Shown here piece after piece: positions 9,831-17,889 of a stretch of 64,000 nt of DNA. The stretch spans positions 1,072,001-1,136,000 of the forward strand of contig NZ_LT906480.1 in the NCBI RefSeq assembly GCF_900186865.1, read 5' to 3'. This DNA comes from Stenotrophomonas maltophilia. GTDB taxonomy: Bacteria > Pseudomonadota > Gammaproteobacteria > Xanthomonadales > Xanthomonadaceae. A model generated the notes under the pieces. The model saw nothing but the letters and a program-made list of their open reading frames with translations, was not told the DNA's origin and ran no database searches. A program made the position numbers and the translations under genes. Position 1 is the first letter of the stretch; each line of letters opens with the position of its first letter.

Positions 9831-11672
9831 ATGCAGGGCGAACAGCGCGCGCGGACAATATTTCTCTGGTTATGGACGCTGGTCACAGCGGCCAAGCTGG
9901 TAGTGGCTGCGCGGCTGCCACTGTTTGTTGACGAGGCGTTCTATTGGCAGGAAGGCCAGCATCTGGCCGCTGCGTATTCGGACCTTCCCGGACTGACCGC
10001 GTGGTTGGCGCGCCTGGGTGTGGAGATCGGTGGCCACCATGTGCTCGCGTTGCGCCTGCCGTTCCTGGCCATCGGCGCGCTGCTGCCGTTGCTGGTGGTG
10101 CGCACGGCCACGCGCTGGTTCGGCAATGTGGCCGGTTGGCAAGCGGGCAGCCTCACGCTGTTGATGCCGTTGTCGGCGACGCTGGGCCTGCTGGCGGTGC
10201 CGGATGTGCCCATGGCACTGGCCGCGGTGATCTGCCTGCACGCCGGTGCGCGGCTGCTGCACAACGTTGATGCATCGTCGGCGATGAAGCTTGCGCTGGG
10301 CCTGTCGATCGGTGCGCTCAGTCACTACCGTTTCATCGGTGTCATCGGCGTTGGCTTCATCGCGTTGCTGGCGCTGCCGCAGGGGCGGCGCATGCTGGCC
10401 GATCCGCGCGTATGGGTCGCGCTGGCGGTGGGCGTGCTGGCGTGGCTGCCGTTGCTGGCATGGAACGCGGACAACCACGACGCCGGCCTGAAGTTCCAGG
10501 TGGTCGAGCGCCATCCCTGGACGTTCGAATGGAACGGGCTGTGGTTCCTGGTGATCCAGCCCATGCTGGTCACCCCGATCCTGTGCATGGCGATGTGGAA
10601 GGTGGCGCTGGCCGGTACCCGCAGGGGCGGCGGCACGCGCGTGCAGTGGCGCTACTTCGGCCTGGTCGGGGGCGTATCCACGCTGGGCATCTTCCTGCTG
10701 GGCTTCTTCACCGACGTCGAGCGGATCAGTTTCCATTGGCCGCTGCCGGGCTACCTGGCCCTGCTGGTGGCGGTGCCGGTGGTGCTCAACGGCTGGCCAC
10801 GCTGGCTGCGGCGCACCGGCTGGTGGCTGGCGGGCGCAGGCATGGTGCTGGCGTTCGGCTACTACCTGATGGCCTCCACGCCTGCGTTGCGCGAGCAGCT
10901 GGCAGGCAGCAAGTACTACCCGCGCAATTTCGCTGGCTGGCAGCCGTTGGCGATGGCGGTGCGCGAAGAGTTGCAGCAGATGCCGGCGGGCACGCGGGTG
11001 CTGGCGGGGAACTTCAAGGTTGGCGCCGAGCTGGGCTTCCAGCTCGGCAATGGCGATATCGAAGTGCTGCCGCATCCGCTCAACGACAAGCATGGGCGCA
11101 CCGCGCAGCTGGCGCAGTGGGAACTGCTGCATGAGGGCAAGCGCTCGACGCCGATGCTGCTGGTGCTTTCACCCAGCGACCAGCGTTACCGCGATCTGCT
11201 GGCGCGCTATCACGCCATCTGCGGACAGGTGGGGCCGTTGCCGGCGCCGCGGGTGGTCAGCAGTGACCATGGCTTCCAGCGTTTCCTGCTGTTCCGGCTG
11301 CCGGCGCAGCGCGCGCCCGGGGCGTGCGTGACTCCGGCAATGGCGTGGCTGGATACGCCTTCCAACGGCGAAAAGGTGTCTGGCACGCTGGCGATCAAGG
11401 GATGGGCGTTCAAGGATGGTGTCGGCCTGGCACGGGTTGAGGTGCTGGTCGATGGCCGCTCGATGGGGGATGCGCGCTATGGCCGCGCATTCGACGTGCG
11501 CCAGACCTGGCCGGACAGCACCGATCCGCAGCATCCGGCGGTGGGCTTCGATGCTTCATTGGACACGAACACGCTGGCGCGGGGACGGCATTGGCTGGGC
11601 CTGCGCCTGCACGGTCGCGATGGCAGCGTGGAGGAATGGCAGGAGCAGCCGTTCGAGGTTCGCGGGCGCTGA
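9831..11672 (+). CDS. ArnT/PMT-like membrane glycosyltransferase
   Basis: 613 residues with about ten hydrophobic helices through residue 345. The first periplasmic loop holds the acidic pair in LFVDEAFYWQEG (residues about 33-44), the expected catalytic Asp-Glu of GT-C enzymes that use polyprenyl-phosphate sugars. HYRF near residue 164 is another GT39/83 motif. The periplasmic C-terminal part (about residues 490-610) contains an Ig/cadherin-like segment (LDTPSNGEKVSGTLAIKGWAF). The acceptor and sugar cannot be deduced. It is divergent from the moxR cluster with only about 40 bp between starts. Confidence 0.82.
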   Translation: MQGEQRARTIFLWLWTLVTAAKLVVAARLPLFVDEAFYWQEGQHLAAAYSDLPGLTAWLARLGVEIGGHHVLALRLPFLAIGALLPLLVVRTATRWFGNVAGWQAGSLTLLMPLSATLGLLAVPDVPMALAAVICLHAGARLLHNVDASSAMKLALGLSIGALSHYRFIGVIGVGFIALLALPQGRRMLADPRVWVALAVGVLAWLPLLAWNADNHDAGLKFQVVERHPWTFEWNGLWFLVIQPMLVTPILCMAMWKVALAGTRRGGGTRVQWRYFGLVGGVSTLGIFLLGFFTDVERISFHWPLPGYLALLVAVPVVLNGWPRWLRRTGWWLAGAGMVLAFGYYLMASTPALREQLAGSKYYPRNFAGWQPLAMAVREELQQMPAGTRVLAGNFKVGAELGFQLGNGDIEVLPHPLNDKHGRTAQLAQWELLHEGKRSTPMLLVLSPSDQRYRDLLARYHAICGQVGPLPAPRVVSSDHGFQRFLLFRLPAQRAPGACVTPAMAWLDTPSNGEKVSGTLAIKGWAFKDGVGLARVEVLVDGRSMGDARYGRAFDVRQTWPDSTDPQHPAVGFDASLDTNTLARGRHWLGLRLHGRDGSVEEWQEQPFEVRGR

Positions 11673-11685
11673 GGCGGAGCGCGGT

Positions 11686-11768
11686 CCAGGTGGTCGCGCG
11701 CCAGGTTGGTTGCGTGCTCCAGGTTGGTCGGGTGCTCCAGGTTGGTCGGGGGCTCCACGTTGGTAGAG
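11686..11768. repeat. 18-bp tandem repeat
   Basis: Three consecutive 18-bp units of CCAGGTTGGTCGGGTGCT with one or two differences each (11701-11718, 11719-11736, 11737-11754) are flanked by partial units at 11686-11700 and 11755-11768. The last partial unit runs straight into the GTAG of the next SMAG repeat. It lies just past the glycosyltransferase stop. Confidence 0.85.
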
Positions 11769-11848
11769 TCGACTGTTAGTCGACTGCTCTTCCAGCCGCC
11801 GGCAAAACCCCGCGCTGCGCGCGATGGTCGACTGACAGTCGACGCTAC
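11763..11848. repeat. SMAG palindromic dimer
   Basis: GTAG followed by AGTCGACT-GTT-AGTCGACT, then after about 40 bp the inverted partner GTCGACTGACAGTCGACG-CTAC. This head-to-head pair of GTAG stem-loops is the SMAG arrangement of S. maltophilia. It lies between the convergent glycosyltransferase and yceF genes. Confidence 0.85.
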
Positions 11849-11919
11849 CCGGCTCAGGTCCTACCCGGCCCATGTCCGGCCTGTTTCCGCGATCGGTGCC
11901 GGCAGTCAGTGTGTCGCCT

Positions 11920-12489
11920 TCAGGGCACCGCGAACCCTGCCTGGCGCAGCAACCCGCACAGCGCGATCAGCGGCAGGCCGATCAGCGCGGTCGGGTCGCG
12001 GTTGTCGATCGCTTCGAACAGGCTGATGCCCAGGCCCTCGCACTTGAAGCTGCCGGCGCAGTCCAGCGGCCGTTCGGTGGCCACGTAGCGTGCGATCTCC
12101 TCATGGCCCAGCGCGCGGAAACGGACCTCGGTCAGATCCACGGCACTGAATGATTCTCCGTCTCGCGTGAGACTGATGGCGGTATGGAAGCGTACTGTCT
12201 GCCCGGACATCGCCGCCAGCTGCGCGCAGGCCGCCCCGGCCGTGCCCGGTTTGCCCAGCGGCCGCCCGTTCAGGTCCGCCACCTGGTCCGAGCCGATCAC
12301 CCAGGCGCCGGGGTGGCGGGCGGCGACTTCGGTTGCCTTGGCCGTGGCAAGGCGCGTTGCAAGGGCCAGCGGCGTCTCACCGTTCAACGGGGTTTCATCC
12401 ACCTCCGGGCGCGCGCAGTCGAAGGGCAGGCCCAGCCGCTGCAGCAACTCGCGGCGGTAGCGGGAGGTGGAGGCCAGGACCAGTGACAT
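11920..12489 (-). CDS. yceF: Maf-like m7GTP pyrophosphatase YceF
   Basis: 189 residues beginning MSLVLASTSRYRRELL. Family motifs are EVDETP, GSDQVADLNGRPLGKPG and CAGSFKCEGLGISLFE. The DQV and LGKPG context resembles the YceF/Maf-2 group, which hydrolyses 7-methyl-GTP, more than the dTTP/UTP Maf group. It is divergent from yceD, the same neighbour as in E. coli, which supports the subfamily choice. Confidence 0.92.
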   Translation of the reverse strand: MSLVLASTSRYRRELLQRLGLPFDCARPEVDETPLNGETPLALATRLATAKATEVAARHPGAWVIGSDQVADLNGRPLGKPGTAGAACAQLAAMSGQTVRFHTAISLTRDGESFSAVDLTEVRFRALGHEEIARYVATERPLDCAGSFKCEGLGISLFEAIDNRDPTALIGLPLIALCGLLRQAGFAVP

Positions 12490-12563
12490 GCGAGAATACC
12501 GGGGCAGGGTGCGGCAGTCTGGCCTGTGCGCAGCGCCAGCAGCAAGTGCTGTATGGCGGGCAT

Positions 12564-12592
12564 TTGACAGCAGCCCCCCCGATCCTTAGTAT
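12564..12592 (+). promoter_or_regulatory. Sigma-70 promoter for yceD-rpmF
   Basis: TTGACA (12564-12569), a 17-bp spacer, and TAGTAT (12587-12592). The predicted start of transcription is near 12599, only about four bases before the yceD ATG at 12603. Confidence 0.75.
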
Positions 12593-12602
12593 TCAGCGGC
12601 TT

Positions 12603-13112
12603 ATGTCCGCGAACGTGCCCGAATCGCTGGATGCTTGGCGGATGGTCGTAGCGCGAAGGCGCTTCGACGGCCAGGTCTCCCTGGCTGAATTGACCCGCCT
12701 GCAGGGGCTGGTCGCAGATACCGACGGCGAGTGTTCCTACTCGCTTGAATTCGGTCGCGACGAAGTCCTGCGGGTATCCTATGTGGAACTGACCATCGAC
12801 ACCGCGTTGCCGCTGACCTGTCAGCGCAGCATGCAGCGATTCCTGTTGCCGGTGAAGGTGACCCAGAGGCTTGGCCTGATCCGCGACGAGGACGAGGAAT
12901 CGTCCCTGCCGGAGGAGTACGAGGCGTTGCTGGTGCCGGAAGACGGCCAGCTGCGTCCGCTGGACCTGGTCGAAGACGAGTTGGTGCTGGCGGTGCCGGT
13001 GGTTCCGCTGTCGCCCGACGGTGAAGCAGTCGACAAGGACTGGGCGCCGAGCGAAGAAGAAACAAAGAAGGCCAATCCGTTCGCGGCATTGGCGGCATTG
13101 AAGAAACAATAG
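12603..13112 (+). CDS. yceD: YceD/DUF177 family protein
   Basis: 169 residues. The C-terminal half carries the DUF177 features: [12 protein letters not shown], an acidic stretch with [15 protein letters not shown], then [19 protein letters not shown] and a final [14 protein letters not shown], which aligns well with E. coli YceD. The second Cys of the CxxC seen in many members is replaced here (CQRS). The family is genetically linked to 23S rRNA and to rpmF, which follows. No Shine-Dalgarno precedes the ATG and the promoter is almost on top of it. Confidence 0.93.
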   Translation: MSANVPESLDAWRMVVARRRFDGQVSLAELTRLQGLVADTDGECSYSLEFGRDEVLRVSYVELTIDTALPLTCQRSMQRFLLPVKVTQRLGLIRDEDEESSLPEEYEALLVPEDGQLRPLDLVEDELVLAVPVVPLSPDGEAVDKDWAPSEEETKKANPFAALAALKKQ

Positions 13113-13219
13113 CAGCCGGATTGTCGTCGGCGGCTGCGGCGAAAGCGAAAGTGTGCTGGGCGCTGGCGTCCTGCGCGACGATACGACGAAGCAAAACGAA
13201 CCGAGTTTGGAGCAATCCC

Positions 13220-13414
13220 ATGGCTGTGCAGAAATCCCGTGTTACCCCGTCCCGCCGCGGCCAGCGCCGTTCGCATGACGCCCTGAGCGCCAAGCAGCTG
13301 TCGACCGACCCGACCACCGGCGAAGTGCACCTGCGTCACCACATCACTGCCGACGGTTTCTACCGCGGCAAGAAGGTCATCCAGACCAAGACCTCGGCCG
13401 TCGAAGAAGATTGA
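13220..13414 (+). CDS. rpmF: 50S ribosomal protein L32
   Basis: 64 residues, [20 protein letters not shown] at the start and [17 protein letters not shown] in the middle, unmistakable L32. There are no zinc-ribbon cysteines, as in other gammaproteobacterial L32. It lies 107 bp after yceD, the standard pairing, and is followed by a strong hairpin before fabH. Confidence 0.98.
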   Translation: MAVQKSRVTPSRRGQRRSHDALSAKQLSTDPTTGEVHLRHHITADGFYRGKKVIQTKTSAVEED

Positions 13415-13425
13415 TGTGCCGGGAA

Positions 13426-13455
13426 GGCCGCTGCCCCCGGGCAGCGGCCTTTGCC
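13426..13455 (+). terminator. Terminator/attenuator after rpmF
   Basis: A 10-bp stem GGCCGCTGCC/GGCAGCGGCC with a 4-nt loop is followed by TTTGCCTTCTTT. The interrupted U-tract suggests partial termination, letting some transcription into fabH. Confidence 0.75.
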
Positions 13456-13505
13456 TTCTTTCCCGGGCGTGCCGGTGATCGGCGGCCCGCGCAACAGGAA
13501 ACATG

Positions 13506-14483
13506 ATGAGCAAGCGGATCTATTCGAGGATCGCGGGCACCGGTAGCTATTTGCCGGAAAAAGTCCTGACCAACGCCGACCTGGAAAAAATGGTCGAAAC
13601 CTCGGATGAGTGGATCCAGTCGCGCACCGGAATTCGTGAACGGCACATCGCGGCCGAAGGCGAAACCACCAGCGACCTCGGCTACCAGGCCGCGTTGCGC
13701 GCACTTGAAGCGGCCGGTATCGACGCTTCGCAGCTCGACATGATCGTGGTCGGTACGACCACGCCTGACCTCATTTTCCCCTCCACCGCGTGCCTGATCC
13801 AGGCCAAGCTCGGTGTTGCGGGGTGCCCTGCCTTTGACGTCAACGCCGCCTGCTCGGGCTTCGTGTTCGCGCTGGGCGTGGCCGACAAGTTCATCCGTTC
13901 CGGCGACTGCAGGCACGTGCTGGTGATCGGCACCGAAACGCTGACCCGCATGGTCGACTGGAACGATCGCACCACCTGCGTGCTGTTCGGCGATGGCGCC
14001 GGCGCCGTCGTGCTCAAGGCCGACGAAGAAACCGGCATCCTCAGTACCCACCTGCATGCCGACGGCAGCAAGAAGGAGCTGCTGTGGAACCCGGTGGGCG
14101 TCTCGACCGGCTTCAAGGACGGCGCCAACGGTGGTGGCACCATCAACATGAAGGGCAACGACGTGTTCAAGTACGCCGTCAAGGCGCTGGACTCGGTCGT
14201 GGACGAGACCCTGGCTGCCAATGGCCTGGACAAGTCCGACCTGGATTGGCTGATTCCGCACCAGGCCAACCTGCGCATCATCGAAGCCACCGCCAAGCGC
14301 CTGGACATGTCGATGGACCAGGTGGTGGTGACTGTCGACAAGCACGGCAACACCTCGTCCGGCTCGGTGCCGCTGGCGCTGGACGCCGCGGTGCGTTCGG
14401 GCCGCGTCGAGCGCGGCCAGCTGCTGCTGCTGGAAGCCTTCGGCGGCGGCTTCACGTGGGGTTCGGCCCTGCTGCGCTATTGA
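13506..14483 (+). CDS. fabH: 3-oxoacyl-ACP synthase III
   Basis: 325 residues. Two adjacent ATGs (13503 and 13506) are possible; the second has the better spacing (6 nt) from AGGA at 13496-13499. The Cys-His-Asn triad is intact: Cys in NAACSGF (about residue 116), His in IPHQANLRI and Asn in KHGNTSSGS. FabH condenses acetyl-CoA or another starter with malonyl-ACP to begin fatty-acid synthesis. plsX, which separates rpmF and fabH in E. coli, is absent here. Confidence 0.96.
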   Translation: MSKRIYSRIAGTGSYLPEKVLTNADLEKMVETSDEWIQSRTGIRERHIAAEGETTSDLGYQAALRALEAAGIDASQLDMIVVGTTTPDLIFPSTACLIQAKLGVAGCPAFDVNAACSGFVFALGVADKFIRSGDCRHVLVIGTETLTRMVDWNDRTTCVLFGDGAGAVVLKADEETGILSTHLHADGSKKELLWNPVGVSTGFKDGANGGGTINMKGNDVFKYAVKALDSVVDETLAANGLDKSDLDWLIPHQANLRIIEATAKRLDMSMDQVVVTVDKHGNTSSGSVPLALDAAVRSGRVERGQLLLLEAFGGGFTWGSALLRY

Positions 14484-14515
14484 TAGTGCAAGTTACGACA
14501 ATGTGAAGTTTTGTC

Positions 14516-14540
14516 GTTACGGCCCCTCTGGGGCCGTAAC
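14516..14540 (+). terminator. Hairpin after fabH
   Basis: An 11-bp perfect stem GTTACGGCCCC/GGGGCCGTAAC with a 3-nt loop lies 32 bp past fabH, followed by GCGTTT. It lacks a clear U-tract, so it may be an attenuator or RNA-stability element. Confidence 0.6.
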
Positions 14541-14561
14541 GCGTTTAAAGGAGTACACGTC

Positions 14562-15344
14562 ATGGTTGAGCCCATCGTCATCGAAGGGCAGCGCGCCTGG
14601 CTGAAGCAGTACGGCAAGGGAAGCCGCGCAGTGGCCCTGGGCCTGCTCAATTTCGTTGCCCGCCGTTTCCATCTGGACGCCCTGCGGCCACCGCCGCACC
14701 GTGGTGGTGATGCCGCGCGAGAAACCGAAGCCCGTCGCCTGGGAGAACTGCAGGCGCAGGGCGTGAACGTGCCCGACGTGCTGGGCAGCGGCCACGCCGC
14801 GCTGGTGATCGGTGACAACGGCAGTTCGTTCAATACCTGCCTGCGCCAGGCCGATGAGGCCGGCCGCGACCGGCTGGTGATGGCGGCCATGCAGGCCATC
14901 GCCGAAGCGCATGCGCGCGGCGCCTATTTCGGCCAGCCGCTGCCGCGCAACCTCACCTGGGATGGGCAGAAGGTGGGCTTCATCGACTTCGAGGAAGATC
15001 CGCTGGAAGTGATGGATCTGTCCGAAGCGCAGGCCCGCGACTGGCTGATGTTCGGTTACGGCGTGGCCAAGTACTACGCCGACCGCCCCGAGCAGCTGCA
15101 GGCGATGATGGCCGAGGCGATGGGCGAGGCCCAAGCGCCTGTGCGCGAACACGTGCACGCGGTCAGCGGCCGCCTGCGCAGCCTGGCCCGGGTCTGCATG
15201 AAGCTGGGCCGTTCAGCGCGCGCGCTGGCGCATTCGATCTTCATCGCCCATGGCGCCAGCACGGCGGGCGTACTGATGCTGGTGGGCCTGTGCGTGGACT
15301 TCCTCGCCGACGGCGACCTGGACGTGCTGCAGCTGTTCTGCTGA
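14562..15344 (+). CDS. Atypical protein kinase-like (RIO/Kdo-kinase-like) protein
   Basis: 260 residues; the ATG at 14562 follows AAAGGAG with good spacing. The middle part looks like the catalytic lobe of small bacterial kinases: AEAHARGAYFGQPLPRNLTWDG resembles the catalytic loop and VGFIDFEEDPLEVM the metal-binding DFG segment. The catalytic Asp expected before 'xxxxN' is not in place (FGQPLPRN), so activity is uncertain. A hydrophobic C-terminus (STAGVLMLVGLCVDFL) suggests membrane contact. It interrupts the fab cluster between fabH and fabD. A lipid A or glycan kinase relative is also possible. Confidence 0.65.
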   Translation: MVEPIVIEGQRAWLKQYGKGSRAVALGLLNFVARRFHLDALRPPPHRGGDAARETEARRLGELQAQGVNVPDVLGSGHAALVIGDNGSSFNTCLRQADEAGRDRLVMAAMQAIAEAHARGAYFGQPLPRNLTWDGQKVGFIDFEEDPLEVMDLSEAQARDWLMFGYGVAKYYADRPEQLQAMMAEAMGEAQAPVREHVHAVSGRLRSLARVCMKLGRSARALAHSIFIAHGASTAGVLMLVGLCVDFLADGDLDVLQLFC

Positions 15345-15362
15345 TGGCAGGTTCGCGCTGCG

Positions 15363-15448
15363 GTAGAGTCGACTGTCAGTCGACTTCCGCGCGCAGCGCG
15401 GGTTTTCAGCGGCTGATCGAAGGGCAGTCGACTGACAGTCGACTCTAC
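15363..15448. repeat. SMAG palindromic dimer
   Basis: GTAGAGTCGACTGTCAGTCGACT at the left and its reverse complement ending CTAC at the right, about 40 bp apart. It is the clearest SMAG pair in the window and lies between the kinase-like gene and fabD. Confidence 0.9.
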
Positions 15449-15583
15449 CTGGGCGGGGCACCGCACCGGATGCCGGGTTGTCCCGCGGCGGCGCTCCATA
15501 CGCCTGCATACGCGCACGTACAGACGACACAGCGGATTCGCCCTTATCATGGCCCGCTTCGATTGCAACAAGCGGATGACCGC

Positions 15584-16528
15584 GTGACCGTATCCACCCT
15601 CGCTTTTGTCTTCCCCGGCCAGGGCTCGCAGTCTGTGGGCATGGTGGCCGAGCTGGCCGAACTGCACCCGCAGGTGCGTGAAGCCTTCACCGAAGCATCC
15701 GATGGTGCCGGCGTCGACCTGTGGGCGCTGTCCCAGGGTGGCCCGGAGGAAATGCTCAACCGTACCGAATACACCCAGCCGGCCCTGCTGGCCGCGAGCA
15801 TCGGCGTGTGGCGCGCCTGGAACGCCGTGGGCGGTCCGCGCCCGTCGGTGCTGGCCGGCCACAGCCTGGGCGAGTACACCGCCCTGGTCGCCGCTGGCGC
15901 GCTGAGCCTGCATGACGGTGCGCACCTGGTGCGCCTGCGCGGCCAGCTGATGCAGGAAGCCGCACCGGCCGGTGTCGGCGCCATGGCCGCCGTGCTCGGT
16001 GCTGAAGACCAGCTGGTGCTGGACGTCTGCGCCGAAGCCGCGGGCAGCCAGGTGGTGGTGCCGGCCAACTTCAATTCGCCGGGCCAGATCGTGATCGGCG
16101 GCGACGCAGATGCGGTTGACCGCGCGCTGGCGCTGCTGGCCGGGAAGGGCGTGCGCAAGGCCGTCAAGCTGGCCGTGAGCGTGCCCTCGCACACCCCGCT
16201 GATGCGCGAAGCCGCCAACCGCCTCGCCGAAGTGATGGCCGGCCTGTCCTGGCAGGCGCCGCAGCTGCCGGTGGTGCAGAACGTGGATGCCCAGGTGCAT
16301 GACGGTATCGACGCGATCCGTACCGCGCTGGTCCAGCAGCTGTACCAGCCGGTGCAGTGGACCGGTTGCGTGCAGGCGCTGGCCGCCCGTGGCATCACCC
16401 AGGTTGCCGAGTGCGGCCCGGGCAAGGTGCTGACCGGCCTGGTCAAGCGCATCGACAAGGCCATCGACGGCCGTTCACTGGCCACCCCGGGCGACTTCGA
16501 AGCCGCCCGCGAGGCATGGTCGGCCTGA
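15584..16528 (+). CDS. fabD: Malonyl-CoA:ACP transacylase
   Basis: 314 residues from a GTG at 15584, giving MTVSTLAFVFPGQGSQSVGM. The nucleophile Ser is in AGHSLGEYTAL (about residue 92), the oxyanion-hole GQGSQ is near residue 11, and the catalytic His is in VPSHTPLM. It transfers malonyl from CoA to ACP. The GTG overlaps the TGA of a 12-codon open frame (15549-15587), which could couple translation. A TATCAT box at 15545-15550 may be its -10. Confidence 0.95.
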   Translation: MTVSTLAFVFPGQGSQSVGMVAELAELHPQVREAFTEASDGAGVDLWALSQGGPEEMLNRTEYTQPALLAASIGVWRAWNAVGGPRPSVLAGHSLGEYTALVAAGALSLHDGAHLVRLRGQLMQEAAPAGVGAMAAVLGAEDQLVLDVCAEAAGSQVVVPANFNSPGQIVIGGDADAVDRALALLAGKGVRKAVKLAVSVPSHTPLMREAANRLAEVMAGLSWQAPQLPVVQNVDAQVHDGIDAIRTALVQQLYQPVQWTGCVQALAARGITQVAECGPGKVLTGLVKRIDKAIDGRSLATPGDFEAAREAWSA

Positions 16529-16610
16529 CTCCCCCTGTTCCTGCCGACCGTACCGGTGGCCGCTGCACGCGGTACGGGTACGGCGGCCGCCCCAGCCTGA
16601 GGAAAACATC

Positions 16611-17354
16611 ATGAGCAAGCCCCTGCAGGGTGAAATCGCACTGGTCACCGGCGCCAGCCGTGGCATTGGTGCCGCCATCGCCGATCTGCTGGCCGCCCAG
16701 GGCGCCACCGTCATCGGTACCGCCACCACCGAATCCGGTGCTGCCGCGATCGGCGAGCGCCTGGCCGCCCACGGCGGTCACGGCCGTGCACTGAACGTGA
16801 CTGACGCTGCCGCGCTGGACAGCGTGCTGGACGGCATCGCCAAGGAGTTCGGCCCGATCTCGATCCTGGTCAACAATGCCGGCATCACCCGCGACAACCT
16901 GCTGATGCGCATGAAGGACGAGGACTGGGCGTCGATCATCGACACCAACCTGACCAGCGTGTTCCGCACCAGCAAGGCGGTCATGCGCGGCATGATGAAG
17001 GCACGCAAGGGCCGCATCATCAACATCGCATCGGTGGTGGGCGTGACCGGCAATGCCGGCCAGGCCAACTACGCGGCCGCCAAGGCCGGCATCATCGGCT
17101 TCAGCAAGTCGCTGGCCAAGGAAATCGGTTCGCGCGGTGTCACCGTCAATGTGGTTGCTCCCGGCTTCATCGACACCGACATGACCAAGGCGTTGCCGGA
17201 AGAAGCGCGCACCGCGCTGATCAACGACATCGCCCTCGAACGCCTGGGTTCGCCGGAGGACATCGCCCATGCGGTGGCCTTCCTGGCCAGCCCGGCTGCC
17301 GGTTACATCACCGGCGAAACCCTCCATGTGAACGGTGGCATGTACATGCCGTAA
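16611..17354 (+). CDS. fabG: 3-oxoacyl-ACP reductase
   Basis: 247 residues with the SDR cofactor loop TGASRGIGAAIA, NNAG, and the Ser-Tyr-Lys set in IASVVGVTGNAGQANYAAAKAG. NADPH-dependent reduction of 3-oxoacyl-ACP in the elongation cycle. AGGAAAAC precedes the ATG. It follows fabD by 82 bp, in the conserved fabD-fabG-acpP-fabF order. Confidence 0.96.
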   Translation: MSKPLQGEIALVTGASRGIGAAIADLLAAQGATVIGTATTESGAAAIGERLAAHGGHGRALNVTDAAALDSVLDGIAKEFGPISILVNNAGITRDNLLMRMKDEDWASIIDTNLTSVFRTSKAVMRGMMKARKGRIINIASVVGVTGNAGQANYAAAKAGIIGFSKSLAKEIGSRGVTVNVVAPGFIDTDMTKALPEEARTALINDIALERLGSPEDIAHAVAFLASPAAGYITGETLHVNGGMYMP

Positions 17355-17506
17355 GCAAGGGGCGCAGGGATTGCGCCGCAAGTGGTTGATCTGCTGAGGT
17401 TTTTGCTGCGATGCAAGGCCGCGCCGGTTTCCACTACACTATCCCACGGCCATCGCCTTTGATGGCGACCACTTTTGAACCACAACTCCATCTGGAGCGA
17501 GATCCC

Positions 17507-17746
17507 ATGAGCACCATCGAAGAACGCGTCAAGAAAATCGTCGTCGAACAGCTTGGCGTCAAGGAAGAAGAAGTCACCAACAGCGCATCGTTCGTCGATG
17601 ACCTGGGCGCTGACTCGCTGGACACCGTCGAGCTGGTGATGGCCCTGGAAGAAGAATTCGAGTGCGAGATCCCGGACGAAGAAGCCGAGAAGATCAGCAC
17701 CGTGCAGGCCGCCATCGACTACGTCAAGGCCCACGTCAAGGCCTGA
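17507..17746 (+). CDS. acpP: Acyl carrier protein
   Basis: 79 residues; the phosphopantetheine Ser lies in [18 protein letters not shown]. Strongly acidic and typical in length. A start at 17507 follows GGAGCGAG. The 152-bp gap from fabG includes TACACT (17435-17440), a possible -10, so acpP may have its own promoter, as is usual for this abundant protein. Confidence 0.98.
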   Translation: MSTIEERVKKIVVEQLGVKEEEVTNSASFVDDLGADSLDTVELVMALEEEFECEIPDEEAEKISTVQAAIDYVKAHVKA

Positions 17747-17799
17747 TGTCAGACGGCAGTGCGCGTGCAGGTATTTCCTTGCCGCGCACCGCACCCCAT

Positions 17800-17819
17800 G
17801 GGGCCGCTGTTGCGGCCCC
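17800..17819 (+). terminator. Attenuator-like hairpin between acpP and fabF
   Basis: 8-bp stem GGGGCCGC/GCGGCCCC, TGTT loop, followed by GTGTGTTT. The weak U-tract suggests partial termination, which would give more acpP than fabF transcript. Confidence 0.55.
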
Positions 17820-17889
17820 GTGTGTTTGGGCATCACATCGAAGCAAACCGAGTTACCCGTAGAAATCATCCGGGTCAGGAGAAACAGCA

